Positions 1 to 8,743 of a stretch of 64,000 bases of DNA are shown piece by piece. Within the stretch, counting starts at the first letter, position 1, and every line of letters begins with the position of its first letter. The DNA is taken from positions 1 through 64,000 of the forward strand of contig NZ_WAJS01000004.1 in NCBI RefSeq assembly GCF_008831045.1, read 5' to 3'. Below the pieces are notes generated by a model. That model had not been told where the DNA came from. It saw only the letters and a program-made list of their open reading frames with translations, and ran no database searches. Position numbers and translations under genes: made by a program. Source of the DNA: Adlercreutzia muris. GTDB lineage: Bacteria; Actinomycetota; Coriobacteriia; Coriobacteriales; Eggerthellaceae.

Positions 1-371
1 CCGCCCCTGCCGCTGTTCCGGCCGTCGCGCCCCCGGTCTTGGCTGCGCCCACGCCCGCCCCGGCTGTCGCAGAGCCCGCTGGCGAAGTGATCGAGGACGA
101 CGCCACGCCGCAGGCAGCCACGCCCTCCGATGAGGCTGGCGAGCAGATCGAAGACGACGCCACCCCCATGGGCGCCTTCGACGAGCCCCATTGTTGGGTG
201 CACTGGGTGATGATGCTCGGCATTCTGCTCACGGCTCTGTATGGCATCGTTGTGGTGCGCCGCCGCCTTGCCCTGATCAGTGATATCGACGATATCGAGC
301 GGCAGATCACGGGCCGCACGGAAGAAACCGAGGAGACGTTTGTTCCCCTCACGGGCCATCAGGCTCTGTAA
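1..371 (+). CDS. C-terminal part of a membrane-anchored Ala/Pro-rich protein (5' end outside window)
   Basis: The reading frame is open from the left edge (frame starting at base 3), so the true start lies upstream. The visible part begins with an Ala/Pro-rich, low-complexity stretch. It contains an acidic motif of the form IEDDATP twice, about 20 residues apart. One hydrophobic helix follows (around HWVMMLGILLTALYGIVVV), then a basic RRR and a short polar tail. This fits an exported protein with a flexible stalk and a C-terminal membrane anchor whose positive residues stay inside. I do not recognise the family and no catalytic motif is visible. Confidence 0.6.
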   Translation, partial: APAAVPAVAPPVLAAPTPAPAVAEPAGEVIEDDATPQAATPSDEAGEQIEDDATPMGAFDEPHCWVHWVMMLGILLTALYGIVVVRRRLALISDIDDIERQITGRTEETEETFVPLTGHQAL

Positions 372-433
372 CGTACATCGCGAGGGTGCGGTCGCCCAAG
401 CACCGCACCCCTCTTCTCGGAAAGGAACTTCGC

Positions 434-931
434 ATGAGAAAGAGCAATTGGCTGGTAGCCACCCTCGCGGTTGTCGCGTCGGCTGCCCTGCTGTGGGCCT
501 GGTTTGCCCTCGGCTTCAACCACGTGGATGATCCGTTGGATCTGATCGTCGCCATTCTGTGGTGGGTCGTCGTGGCCGCTGTGGTGGGCGCTATCCTGTG
601 GGCCGAGAGCAAGCGCCGCCAGAAGATGCGCCTGGCCTTCGTGGGCGAGGGCATTATCTACAACCCGGAATCCGGCATGGTGATGGCCGATCGGGGCGAG
701 ACCGAGCTGGCCGCCCTGGAGCGCACCCTGGCCGGTATGACCTTCCCGGACGAGGTGGCACCCCTTGATAACCGCACGCGGCCGGCGTTTCGGTGGGTCG
801 TTCGTTCGGAAAAGTTCAAGGACAACGGCAACGTGTGGGAGGGCGAAGTGATTCCCGCCCATGATCCCCAGGCCCCGGCCGTGCGCTTTCATGGTCGCGA
901 GGAGCTGGCGGCCCTCATCGCCGCCGCCTAA
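434..931 (+). CDS. Small membrane protein of unknown function
   Basis: A 165-residue protein. The ATG at 434 is chosen over an in-frame upstream codon at 386 because a GGAAAGGA ribosome site lies just before it. Two hydrophobic segments (about residues 7-28 and 37-57) are followed by a soluble C-terminal domain of about 100 residues with mixed charge. It sits 62 bases after the membrane-anchored gene to its left and may be cotranscribed. A hairpin terminator follows at 957. I do not recognise the family. Confidence 0.6.
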   Translation: MRKSNWLVATLAVVASAALLWAWFALGFNHVDDPLDLIVAILWWVVVAAVVGAILWAESKRRQKMRLAFVGEGIIYNPESGMVMADRGETELAALERTLAGMTFPDEVAPLDNRTRPAFRWVVRSEKFKDNGNVWEGEVIPAHDPQAPAVRFHGREELAALIAAA

Positions 932-956
932 CTGGCTCGCACAACATACCCCTTAA

Positions 957-983
957 GGGCGGTGCTTCGGCGCCGCCCTCTTT
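957..983 (+). terminator. Rho-independent terminator
   Basis: Nine-base-pair GC-rich stem (GGGCGGTGC / GCGCCGCCC, one G-T pair) closed by a TTCG tetraloop and followed by CTCTTT. It lies 26 bases after the stop of the small membrane protein. Confidence 0.7.
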
Positions 984-1039
984 ACGTTGAGAGGAAGACG
1001 CTCGCACGGGCTTAGCCGAAACCCGAGAGGCGCCGCAGC

Positions 1040-1762
1040 CTAGACGAATTGGGCGACGATCCAGAGCACCAGGAGGTGAGCCGGGTAGTAGGCGTAGAAG
1101 AACCACTTGAGGGACGGGCCGCGCTGGCCGTTGTAGGTAGTCATGAGGAAGGTGGCCAGGGCGAAGCCCAGGGTGTAGTAGCCCAGCGCCCCCCATTGGA
1201 TAGCCGGGGGAAGCCCCCCGGCCGCACCCAGGCCAGCGCCCCACACACTTATGAGTTGGGGAATTCCGAAGACCGCGCCGAAGGCTGCCATGACCTTCAA
1301 TACGCCGCGCGGCTGTTCTCGTACGCGGTGGAAGAAAACGATCATGAGCGGCCCTGCAATGGCCCAGTCGCATAGCCAGCTGGCGGCTACGCCGGCCACG
1401 ATCACGAGCCCATAGGCCCCCCGGTTGCGCAGATGATCGTGGGCCCACAGCAGGCCAAGGCCGATGAGCAGGGTGAACAGCACGTTCAGCGACGGGCCCC
1501 ACAGCAGAAACCACGGCACTTCGGCGGCGACAGCGAACAGCGCCAGCCGGGCGGCGTAGCGTCGGATGCTCGATGTATGGCGGTACCCCTCGCACAGCAA
1601 GAACGCCATGATGGGGAAAGTGAGGCCTCCCAACGTAAAGAGGATCATCGTAGCCGCAGGTGCCATGACGTCGCCGAAGACATTGGCCACGTGATTGCAG
1701 CTCATGCCCGCAATGGCGGCCATTTTCAGGGTGAAAGCCGAGGTTCCGCGCGATAGGGCCAC
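1040..1762 (-). CDS. TraX-family membrane protein
   Basis: A 240-residue polytopic membrane protein read leftwards. It matches the TraX family pattern: an early SAFTLKMAAIAGM helix, a buried FPIMAFLLCEGY motif, about eight membrane segments, and a C-terminal FYAYYPAHLL. TraX was first described as the F-pilin acetyltransferase. Chromosomal relatives in Gram-positive bacteria are probably membrane acyltransferases, and the substrate here is unknown. The GTG start at 1762 is preceded by GAAGGGAG; an ATG lies further in at about residue 14. It is divergent from the CPBP protease gene. Confidence 0.75.
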   Translation of the reverse strand: MALSRGTSAFTLKMAAIAGMSCNHVANVFGDVMAPAATMILFTLGGLTFPIMAFLLCEGYRHTSSIRRYAARLALFAVAAEVPWFLLWGPSLNVLFTLLIGLGLLWAHDHLRNRGAYGLVIVAGVAASWLCDWAIAGPLMIVFFHRVREQPRGVLKVMAAFGAVFGIPQLISVWGAGLGAAGGLPPAIQWGALGYYTLGFALATFLMTTYNGQRGPSLKWFFYAYYPAHLLVLWIVAQFV

Positions 1763-1800
1763 GGGACTCCCTTCCAAGAAGTCGGGTATTGCGGCACCAT

Positions 1801-1806
1801 TATAAT
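1801..1806 (+). promoter_or_regulatory. -10 box next to a start codon (possible leaderless transcript)
   Basis: A perfect TATAAT ends eight bases before the ATG at 1815. Transcription would start at or within a base or two of the start codon, leaving no room for a ribosome site. The -35 region is poor. Confidence 0.4.
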
Positions 1807-1814
1807 GAAGCCCT

Positions 1815-2540
1815 ATGAAATGCTTGCGACATAATGGACGGCCCGCTATCGTTCTCGTTCTCGTTCTCTTGGCCGGCGCGTGCGGGGGCTTAGCCTCGGC
1901 CGCCGCGCAGGTGCAGCTGGAGTTGGCCGCTGGTTGCAACGGCGCCGCCCTGCCATCCTTTTCTCTGACTGGCCTTGGTGACGCCCTCGTCGTGTCGCTC
2001 GAAGCGGCCGTAGGTGAAGAGCTGCTGTTTCGCGGGCCGCTGCTATGGGGTTTGGCTGCGATGATCCCTTGGCTGGCCCGGAAGAACATGCCTTTGGCTC
2101 GCGCACTGGTCCGGCGCTGGGGCCCGCACGGGGCCGCCGTGTTCGCGGTCGCGGTCAGCGCTCTGCTCTTCGGCATCGCCCACCTGCTCCCCTCCCCTGA
2201 AACTCCGCTTCCTGCCCTCTCACCAGCTGTCGCGGTCCAGGCGATGCTCAAGGTGGTAGAGGGAACGGCCTTCGGCTCCCTCATGGGCTCCCTGGTCGTG
2301 AACAGCCGCTGGTTCGCCGCTCGCGACGGGGCCATATTGCGCTCGCTGGGATTTCCCATGCTGCTGCACGCTGCCTTCGATCTGTTGTACTTCGCTCCTA
2401 CCTTGGGCCTCGGCCTTCCTTTGCCCGACACCTATCTGACGGGGAACGTCCTGGACGAGCTGGGCATGGCGGCGAGCACACTGCTGTTGATTCTTGCGGT
2501 ATTCGTGGCCGCGCGGTCGAAGAAAGCCCGTTCGTGCTAG
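1815..2540 (+). CDS. CPBP (CAAX/Abi) family intramembrane metalloprotease
   Basis: A 241-residue membrane protein with the three hallmark motifs of the CPBP family. These are EELLFRG (Glu68, Glu69, Arg73), FGIAH (His123) and HAAFD (His185, Asp189), each in or beside a hydrophobic helix. The glutamates and histidines are the expected metal and catalytic residues of glutamate-type intramembrane proteases. A signal-like hydrophobic helix opens the protein. The physiological substrate cannot be told. The next gene starts 10 bases after the stop, so the two are probably cotranscribed. Confidence 0.85.
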   Translation: MKCLRHNGRPAIVLVLVLLAGACGGLASAAAQVQLELAAGCNGAALPSFSLTGLGDALVVSLEAAVGEELLFRGPLLWGLAAMIPWLARKNMPLARALVRRWGPHGAAVFAVAVSALLFGIAHLLPSPETPLPALSPAVAVQAMLKVVEGTAFGSLMGSLVVNSRWFAARDGAILRSLGFPMLLHAAFDLLYFAPTLGLGLPLPDTYLTGNVLDELGMAASTLLLILAVFVAARSKKARSC

Positions 2541-2550
2541 GATGGCCCGC

Positions 2551-3165
2551 ATGAACAGAAACGAAGCCCTCAACATACTCGGCCTGGAGGACGATGCCTC
2601 GGCCGATGACATCAAGGTTGCCTACCGCGAAACGGTGCAGATCCTGCATCCCGATAAGTTCGCCGGCAACGAGAAGCTCCAGAGTCGCGCCACCGAGCAG
2701 TTCAAGCGGCTCCAGGAAGCCTATGAGCTGTTGACCTCGTCGCATGGTGGCCGGCGCGGCCGCGGCTCCTCCGCAAGTAGCAGCGCTCCCCGCTCGTCCG
2801 GCGCCGCTCGTTCGTGGACCGAGACCGAGGGCGACGTGGAAGTGGAGTACCTCACCGAGGCTGAGATTCGGGCGCGCCTGTCCGGCATCGCCGCGGCCCG
2901 GGCCCAGCTGGTGGCCCAGCGCGACACGGTGACCGACGAGCGCCGCAACGGCCTGGCCATGGCAGGTATCGGCGCCGTGGCCGCCTTCTTCACCATTCGC
3001 CGGCCCTTCGGCATCTTCGGGTTCATCGCCGCCATGGCGGTGCCCGCGGCTATTTGGGGGGTTGTGCAGGCTATCAGCGCCCAGCGCAACCTGAACACCC
3101 TGAACGAGCACCTTGCGAAGCTAACCGAGGAACGTAAGGAATACGAGGCTCTGCTGGACGAGTGA
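2551..3165 (+). CDS. J-domain protein with C-terminal membrane segments
   Basis: A 204-residue protein. Residues 3-65 form a DnaJ-type J domain with the HPD motif at 33-35, which stimulates the ATPase of DnaK-type Hsp70. A Ser/Gly/Arg-rich linker (about 65-90) follows, then a charged helix and two hydrophobic segments (about 130-170), so it is probably a membrane-tethered co-chaperone. The zinc-finger and substrate-binding domains of full DnaJ are absent. The ATG at 2551 is chosen because TAGGA precedes it; an ATG at 2542 is the alternative. It lies 10 bases downstream of the CPBP protease. Confidence 0.8.
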   Translation: MNRNEALNILGLEDDASADDIKVAYRETVQILHPDKFAGNEKLQSRATEQFKRLQEAYELLTSSHGGRRGRGSSASSSAPRSSGAARSWTETEGDVEVEYLTEAEIRARLSGIAAARAQLVAQRDTVTDERRNGLAMAGIGAVAAFFTIRRPFGIFGFIAAMAVPAAIWGVVQAISAQRNLNTLNEHLAKLTEERKEYEALLDE

Positions 3166-3213
3166 CCGCCCTCACGGCGGGTGGCTTCCCTGCACCGTCT
3201 GCGCCGATCATCA

Positions 3214-3240
3214 TTGATACGCGCTGCAAAGCGCTATAAT
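3214..3240 (+). promoter_or_regulatory. Candidate promoter of typA
   Basis: TTGATA (3214-3219) and TATAAT (3235-3240) are separated by 15 bp, shorter than usual, ahead of the typA start at 3275. Confidence 0.4.
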
Positions 3241-3274
3241 TTCTAGGCCCCAAACCGAATAAGAAAGAAGATTC

Positions 3275-5086
3275 ATGAAGCAAGAGAACATCCGCAACGT
3301 TGCCATCATCGCCCATGTTGACCACGGCAAGACCACCCTGGTGGACCGCCTGCTGTGGGCGTCGCACGTGTTCCGCGACAATCAGCAGGTGGAAGAGCGC
3401 GTGCTGGACTCCAACGACCAGGAGCGCGAGCGCGGCATTACCATCCTTTCCAAGAACATCTCCATCAACTACAAGGGCGTGAAGATCAACGTCATCGACA
3501 CGCCGGGCCATGCCGATTTCGGCGGCGAGGTGGAGCGCGTGCTCAACATGGCCGACGGCGCCCTGCTCATCGTGGATGCCTACGAGGGTCCCAAGCCCCA
3601 GACCCGCTTCGTGCTGTCCCATGCCCTGGAGCGCGGGTTGCGCATCGTAGTGGTGGTAAATAAGATCGACCGCCCCAACGCCGATCCGGAGGGCGCGGTG
3701 GACAAGGTGTTCGACCTCATGGTGGAGCTGGGTGCCACCGACGAGCAGCTGGACTTCCCCGTGGTGTACGCCTCGGCCGTGAACGGTTACGCGCGCCTGG
3801 CCCCCGATGACGACAACATGGACATGGTGCCGCTGCTGGATACCATCGTGAGCGAGATTCCCGCCCCCGAGGTGGACGTCGATGGCCCGGTGGCCCTGCA
3901 GGTGTGCACGGTGGATCATTCCAGCTACGAGGGCCGCATCGGCGTCGGCCGCCTGGTGAGCGGCACGCTGCACGAGAAGGAGCAGGTGCTCGTGGTGAAG
4001 GCCGACGGCACCGAGCGCCGCGCCCAGATCCGCAAGGTGTACACCTTCGAGAACCTCGGCAAGGCGGAAGTGACCGCTGCCGACGCCGGCGACATCGTGG
4101 CTGTCATCGGTATCGAGGATGCCGATATCGGCGACATCATCACCTGTCCGGAGAACCCTGTGGCCATGGACCCCATCGCCGTGGAAGAGCCTACTATGGC
4201 CGTTGTCTTCGAGGCTTCCTCTAGCCCGCTTGTGGGCCGCGAGGGAGAGATCGTGGGCGGCCGCCAGCTGAAAGAGCGCCTCATGCGCGAGAAGGAGAGC
4301 AACATCTCCATGCGCATCAACGAGCTGGAGGACAAGACCGGTATCGAGGTGGCCGGCCGCGGCGTGCTGCACCTGTCGGTGCTCATGGAGACCATGCGCC
4401 GCGAGGGCTTCGAGTTTCAGGTGGGGCGCCCCCGCGTGGTGTACAAGACCGCCGAGGACGGCAGCAAGCTGGAGCCCATCGAGGAAGCCACGGTGGACGT
4501 GCCCAACGAGTACGCGGGCAAGGCCATCGAGGTCATGGGCACCGCCGGCGGCATCATGGAGGACATGTCCTCTGACGAGACCATGACGCACCTCACCTTC
4601 CGCATTCCCTCTCGCGGCACCATGGGCCTGAAGACCCGCATTCTGAACGCCACCCGCGGCGAGGCCATGCTGTTCCACCACTTCAAGGAGTACGGCCCCT
4701 ATTCCGGCGAGATGGCCGGCCGCAAGAACGGCGGCATGATCGCCATGTCCACGGGCAAGGCCGTGGCCTACGCCCTGGACACCCTGCAGGAGCGCGGGCG
4801 TTTGTTCGTGAGCCCGGGCGATGAGTGCTACGAGGGCATGATCGTGGGCGAGTCCGCCAAGGAAGGCGACATGGTGGTGAACGTCGAGAAGACGAAGTCG
4901 CTCGGCAACCAGCGTTCCAGCTCGGCCGACAAGGCCATTCAGCTGACGCCCCCTATCACCTTCACGTTGGAAGAGGCCCTGGAGTACATTGAGGACGACG
5001 AGCTGGTGGAAGTGACGCCGCAGTCCATCCGCCTGCGCAAGCGCCTGCTTTCCGCCACCGATCGCAAGAAGGCCGCGAAGAAGTAG
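3275..5086 (+). CDS. typA: GTP-binding protein TypA/BipA
   Basis: A 603-residue translational GTPase of full family length that acts on the ribosome in stress and cold adaptation. The G-domain motifs are complete: AHVDHGKTT (13-21), RGITI (53-57), DTPGHADF (75-82) and NKID (129-132). These are followed by the EF-G-like beta-barrel, domains III and V, and the TypA-specific C-terminal domain ending in a Lys-rich tail. The ribosome site AAGAAAGAAG precedes the ATG. It is transcribed alone, with a terminator at 5128. Confidence 0.97.
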   Translation: MKQENIRNVAIIAHVDHGKTTLVDRLLWASHVFRDNQQVEERVLDSNDQERERGITILSKNISINYKGVKINVIDTPGHADFGGEVERVLNMADGALLIVDAYEGPKPQTRFVLSHALERGLRIVVVVNKIDRPNADPEGAVDKVFDLMVELGATDEQLDFPVVYASAVNGYARLAPDDDNMDMVPLLDTIVSEIPAPEVDVDGPVALQVCTVDHSSYEGRIGVGRLVSGTLHEKEQVLVVKADGTERRAQIRKVYTFENLGKAEVTAADAGDIVAVIGIEDADIGDIITCPENPVAMDPIAVEEPTMAVVFEASSSPLVGREGEIVGGRQLKERLMREKESNISMRINELEDKTGIEVAGRGVLHLSVLMETMRREGFEFQVGRPRVVYKTAEDGSKLEPIEEATVDVPNEYAGKAIEVMGTAGGIMEDMSSDETMTHLTFRIPSRGTMGLKTRILNATRGEAMLFHHFKEYGPYSGEMAGRKNGGMIAMSTGKAVAYALDTLQERGRLFVSPGDECYEGMIVGESAKEGDMVVNVEKTKSLGNQRSSSADKAIQLTPPITFTLEEALEYIEDDELVEVTPQSIRLRKRLLSATDRKKAAKK

Positions 5087-5127
5087 CATCCCTGCTTCGT
5101 ATCTCGCCCTGCTGCGCTTCCTTATCC

Positions 5128-5173
5128 AAACCCCGCGTCAATTCATCAGTGTTGACGTGGGGTTTGTCCTTTT
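5128..5173 (+). terminator. Rho-independent terminator after typA
   Basis: A 13-bp stem (AACCCCGCGTCAA / TTGACGTGGGGTT, one G-T pair) with a 10-base loop, followed by TGTCCTTTT. Confidence 0.75.
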
Positions 5174-5333
5174 CGTAATTGACGAACCGTGAATCAAAAG
5201 TGGGCAAATTGTGCGGCGGTTGTTACCGTGCGCATCCCCATGGGAAAATGCCTTGTGAAATCATCTGGGACTGTCTCAAAACGCACCCGCGAAACGAATC
5301 CGACGGCCCAGTCACCTATGAGGGAAGGTATGT

Positions 5334-6689
5334 ATGAAGAAGCTGACCTTTGCGAAATCGCTTGCCACCATGGGCCTTGCGGCTGCGTGCATCGTGGGCG
5401 TTGTGGGCTGCGCTGAGAATTCCTCCAGCGATGCGCCCGTGTACACCGGTGGTGTGGCCGCAACCGTCAACGGCGTGGAAATCCAGGAGGATATGGTCAC
5501 CCAGGCCATCCAAGACATTCGCGCCCAGATGAGCCTGACCGATGAGCAGGCGTGGGGCGAATGGCTGGCCGAGAACGACTACACGCCGGAGACCGTCCGC
5601 GAGGAGATCATCAACGGATACGTCGATCAGGAACTTGTGAAGCAGGGGAGCGAAGCCCTGGGCGTGACCGCGAATCCCGATGACGTGAACGAGTACGTTG
5701 ATGCCATGAAGGGCCACTACGATTCCGATGAGGCTTGGGGCGAGGCCCTGTCTGCTGTGGGGCTGACCGAGGACGAGTACCGCGAGAACATCGAGCTGTC
5801 GCTCGTGTCCCAGCAGTTGAAGACCAAGGTGGCCGAAGAGGCCGCCGAGGCCACCGATGAGGACGCCCTGGCCCTGGCCAACGAGCAGAATTACCTGTCT
5901 TCCTTTGACGGCGCGAAGAAGTCGTCTCATATTTTGTTCGATTCCAGCGATGAGGCTACGGCCCAGCAGGTGCTCGAGAAGATCAACGCCGGCGAGCTGG
6001 ACTTCGCCACGGCGGCTGAGTCCTACTCCAAGGATACCGCCTCTGCGGCCGACGGCGGCAATGTGGGTTGGAACAACCTGAGCAACTTCGTGACCGAGTA
6101 CAGCGACACTCTGGCCACGCTGAACGTGGGTGATGTGAGCGGTCTGGTGCCGAGCACCTATGGCATCCACATCATCACCTGCACCGAGCAGTTCGATGCC
6201 CCTGAGAAGCTGGATAGCCTCGACCAGCTGCCGACGGAGTTCCAGGATGCCCTGCGCAACGCCGTGAAGACTTCCAACGAGTCTCAGGCCTACTACACCT
6301 GGCTCGAGGGTCAGCGCGAGTCAGCCGACATCGTCATCAACGAGATGCCTGAGGGCCTGCCCTACTACGTCGATATGGCGAACTTCCCGAAGGACGGTGC
6401 CGATGACGCGGCCGCGACCGCCGTTGACGGCGAGGGCAATCCCGTGACCATCGAGCCCGAGGTCGTGGATGGCGAAGGCGCTGCCGAGGGAGATCAGCCG
6501 GCCGAGGGCGATCAGCCTGCGGAAGGCACTGAAGGCGGCAACGCCGGTGATCAGCCGACTGTCGGCGCCGAGGGCGATCAGACCGCCGAGGGCGAGGCCG
6601 CTGAGGACAATCAGCCCGCTGAGGCTGATGGTAACGGCACCAGTCAGCCGGCCGAGGGCGACCAGCCCGAGGAGGGCGCCGCAGAGTAG
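5334..6689 (+). CDS. Parvulin-type peptidyl-prolyl isomerase lipoprotein (PrsA/SurA-like)
   Basis: A 451-residue exported protein. It has a signal peptide with a VVGC lipobox (Cys26). A SurA-N-like helical region follows (about 40-200), then a parvulin rotamase domain (about 205-300) with the typical SSHILF and GGNVGW motifs. It should fold secreted proteins at the outer face of the membrane. The last 90 residues are an acidic Glu/Gly/Asp/Gln/Pro tail with repeated EGDQPAEG units, unusual for PrsA. The start at 5334 has GAGGGAAGG before it. A terminator follows at 6735. Confidence 0.88.
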   Translation: MKKLTFAKSLATMGLAAACIVGVVGCAENSSSDAPVYTGGVAATVNGVEIQEDMVTQAIQDIRAQMSLTDEQAWGEWLAENDYTPETVREEIINGYVDQELVKQGSEALGVTANPDDVNEYVDAMKGHYDSDEAWGEALSAVGLTEDEYRENIELSLVSQQLKTKVAEEAAEATDEDALALANEQNYLSSFDGAKKSSHILFDSSDEATAQQVLEKINAGELDFATAAESYSKDTASAADGGNVGWNNLSNFVTEYSDTLATLNVGDVSGLVPSTYGIHIITCTEQFDAPEKLDSLDQLPTEFQDALRNAVKTSNESQAYYTWLEGQRESADIVINEMPEGLPYYVDMANFPKDGADDAAATAVDGEGNPVTIEPEVVDGEGAAEGDQPAEGDQPAEGTEGGNAGDQPTVGAEGDQTAEGEAAEDNQPAEADGNGTSQPAEGDQPEEGAAE

Positions 6690-6734
6690 CGAGCCTCTCT
6701 GAACCGAGCGGCGATCCTCGCGATTGCAAGCAAG

Positions 6735-6770
6735 AAAAGCGCCTGCCGGTTTTACCCGCAGGCGCTTTTC
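6735..6770 (+). terminator. Rho-independent terminator
   Basis: Perfect 12-bp inverted repeat AAAAGCGCCTGC / GCAGGCGCTTTT with an 11-base loop. The A and T tracts on either side would let it work in both directions. Confidence 0.8.
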
Positions 6771-6878
6771 CCATGGGTCCGCCGGAATTGTCGGGCCAGT
6801 CGGCGCTGCGAGGCTTTGGGTATATTTGACGATGTGGTGAACAGCGGCCCCTCTTGGCCAGACTTCCGCAAAAACTTC

Positions 6879-6907
6879 TTGCTTGGGACCGTTCCCTGCG
6901 CTATACT
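6879..6907 (+). promoter_or_regulatory. Promoter of the tRNA-Ser genes
   Basis: TTGCTT (6879-6884) and TATACT (6902-6907) are separated by 17 bp and lie 36 bases before the first tRNA. Confidence 0.6.
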
Positions 6908-6943
6908 CCTTAGACGCTTCGCCTTTGCGGGGCATGGCTATGT

Positions 6944-7035
6944 GGAGAGGTGTCCGAGCTGGCCGAAGGAGCACGATTGGAAATCGTGTATGCGCCAAAA
7001 GCGTATCCGGGGTTCAAATCCCCGCCTCTCCGCCA
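6944..7035 (+). tRNA. tRNA-Ser (anticodon GGA)
   Basis: A 92-base class II tRNA. The acceptor GGAGAGG pairs with CCTCTCC, the anticodon stem is CACGA/TCGTG with loop TTGGAAA (anticodon GGA), and there is a long variable arm. The TTCAAAT T-loop is present and CCA is encoded after discriminator G. Confidence 0.95.
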
Positions 7036-7123
7036 GAGTTAATTCGCGAGCCGTTAAGGCTCGCTTCTATATACGTCCCTATGCGACGTTTGCTATGGCA
7101 CCGATTCGGTGCATCGCCCCTGC

Positions 7124-7216
7124 GGAGGGGTGGCAGAGTGGTTGAATGCGGCGGTCTCGAAAACCGTTTCACCGGTAACCCCGGTGACGAGGGTTCGAAT
7201 CCCTCCTCCTCCGCCA
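7124..7216 (+). tRNA. tRNA-Ser (anticodon CGA)
   Basis: A 93-base class II tRNA 88 bases after the GGA isoacceptor. The acceptor GGAGGGG pairs with CTCCTCC (one G-T), the anticodon loop CTCGAAA gives CGA, and there is a long variable arm. The TTCGAAT T-loop and an encoded CCA are present. Confidence 0.95.
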
Positions 7217-7348
7217 GTTTATTCTCAGGCAAAGAACGAGTCTGCCGTTCGCTGATTTTGGCAACAGAATGAGCAGGTTGGTCATTTTTCCGCAGCTCCC
7301 CCTTCCTTACAATAGGGAAAATAAGGCTCGCGTCGAAGGATGGCTTCC

Positions 7349-8140
7349 ATGTCGGTTGTTGATGCCCATTCCCATATCTACCCTGCGAAGATCGCCTCAA
7401 AGGCCTCGGCTGCCGTGGGCGACTTCTATCGCGTGACCATGGCCGCGCCCGATGCCTCGGCTGAGGCTTTGCTCGCAGCCTGCGAGGGTACGCCTATCAC
7501 CCATCATGTCGTGCACTCGGTGGCCACGTCTCCCGGTCAGGTGGAGACTATCAACACGTTCATCGCCGATCAGTGCTTCATGCACCCCGAGTTCATCGGC
7601 TTTGCCACTATGCACCAGGACTATGTGGACGTAGAAGGGGAGATCGACCGCGCTATTCAATTGGGCTTGAAGGGCGTGAAGATTCATCCCGATACTCAGA
7701 TGGTGAACATGGACGATCCGCGTCTCATGCGGCTGTACGAGGTGATCGAGGGTCGGCTGCCCATCGTCATCCACACGGGAGATTACCGCTACGACTACTC
7801 GCACCCGCGCCGGTTGCAGCGTATTCTGCGCACCTTTCCACGCCTGAAGGTGGATGCGGCCCATTTTGGCGGCTGGTCCATCTTCGATTATGCCTTGGAG
7901 TACCTGGAAAACGAGAACTGCTTCGTGGATACCTCCAGCGCCCTGGAGTTCCTCGGGCCCCGTCGCACGGTGGAACTGGTGCGTGCCTATGGGCCCGACC
8001 GCGTCATGTTCGGCAGCGATTTCCCCATGTGGAGCCCCGCCACTGAGTATCGCATGCTGGCGGCCATGCCCTTCACCCCCGAGGAGTTCGAGGCCATCAC
8101 CTGGAAGAGCGCCATGCGTTTTATCGGGGAGGAGTCTTAG
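7349..8140 (+). CDS. Amidohydrolase (amidohydrolase-2 / TIM-barrel metal hydrolase)
   Basis: A 263-residue TIM-barrel metal-dependent hydrolase. The visible metal and active-site motifs are DAHSH (5-9), GVKIHPD (109-115), His142, His172 in AAHFGG, and GSDFP (222-226). The closest pattern is the amidohydrolase-2 family (uronate isomerase/aminocarboxymuconate decarboxylase group), whose members hydrolyse or decarboxylate small metabolites. The substrate cannot be told. The ATG at 7349 is preferred over 7340 because GAAGGA ends 8 bases before it. A terminator at 8217 suggests a single-gene unit. Confidence 0.85.
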   Translation: MSVVDAHSHIYPAKIASKASAAVGDFYRVTMAAPDASAEALLAACEGTPITHHVVHSVATSPGQVETINTFIADQCFMHPEFIGFATMHQDYVDVEGEIDRAIQLGLKGVKIHPDTQMVNMDDPRLMRLYEVIEGRLPIVIHTGDYRYDYSHPRRLQRILRTFPRLKVDAAHFGGWSIFDYALEYLENENCFVDTSSALEFLGPRRTVELVRAYGPDRVMFGSDFPMWSPATEYRMLAAMPFTPEEFEAITWKSAMRFIGEES

Positions 8141-8216
8141 AATTCCGATGGCCCTCGAGGGGAGCTACCCCGGCGGTTTACGCTTTTCGATAGTGGAGCC
8201 AGTCAGCGGAAAAGGG

Positions 8217-8252
8217 AGAACCCCGGCACTTTGCCCAGGCCGGGGTTCTTTA
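8217..8252 (+). terminator. Rho-independent terminator after the amidohydrolase
   Basis: An 11-bp perfect stem AGAACCCCGGC / GCCGGGGTTCT followed by TTACT. Confidence 0.75.
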
Positions 8253-8276
8253 CTGTTTGGGCCAGAGGGATCGATT

Positions 8277-8309
8277 GGCGCGCGGGACCCTCAGAATTTC
8301 CCGCGCGCC
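8277..8309 (-). terminator. Hairpin terminator of the leftward LuxR/flavoprotein remnant
   Basis: An 11-bp perfect stem GGCGCGCGGGA / TCCCGCGCGCC, 14 bases beyond the flavoprotein remnant stop. There is no good T-run on the leftward strand. Confidence 0.45.
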
Positions 8310-8322
8310 AAAATGACGCCGT

Positions 8323-8743
8323 TTAGGCCTGCTCGGCGAGATATTTGCCCGTCAGATACCCGTAGGTGAGGGCCGCGGCGTGGCTGGCTCCCGACAACGT
8401 GAAGGGGTAGTCCTCTACGAAGCGTCCGCCTTGCACGTTGCCAACGGCAAACAGGCCGGGAATGGGCTCCATGTCGTCGTTGAGCACGCGAGCATTGTCG
8501 TCGGTTACGAGACCGCCCATGGTAACGAGCAGTCGCATGCAGCTCACATCTTCCACCGACGTGTGCTTGAGCATATCGTAGGTGATCGCGTAGAAGGGAG
8601 GATCGACCACGGGGAACATCTTCTCTGCTGCCTTGCCGAAGTCCTCATCGACTCCTTTTCCGCACAGCTCGTTGTAGCGCGCGACCGCTGCGGTTAAATT
8701 CTGGGTGGCATCGGCGCTGAGCTCCAGCTGGGAAGCAAGCTCT
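8323..8743 (-). pseudogene. C-terminal remnant of a FAD-dependent flavoprotein reductase
   Basis: About 140 codons matching only the last part of the Eggerthellaceae fumarate reductase/FAD-binding-2 family. It has the cap segment ELASQLELSADATQ, RYNELCGKGVDEDFGK, PPFYAI, MGGLVTDDNARVL, the FAD-binding PIPGLFAVGNVQGG and a C-terminal helix. The Tat signal, the Rossmann FAD site and the substrate cap are missing. Its 5' end runs directly into a truncated luxR gene on the same strand, so no native start exists. It is read as debris of an intact reductase gene. Confidence 0.8.

Noticed and set aside
3074-5089. 671-codon leftward frame opposite typA
   Set aside because: It is a shadow of typA: His/Leu/Gly-rich composition typical of the reverse of a GC-rich gene, no ribosome site, no recognisable domain.
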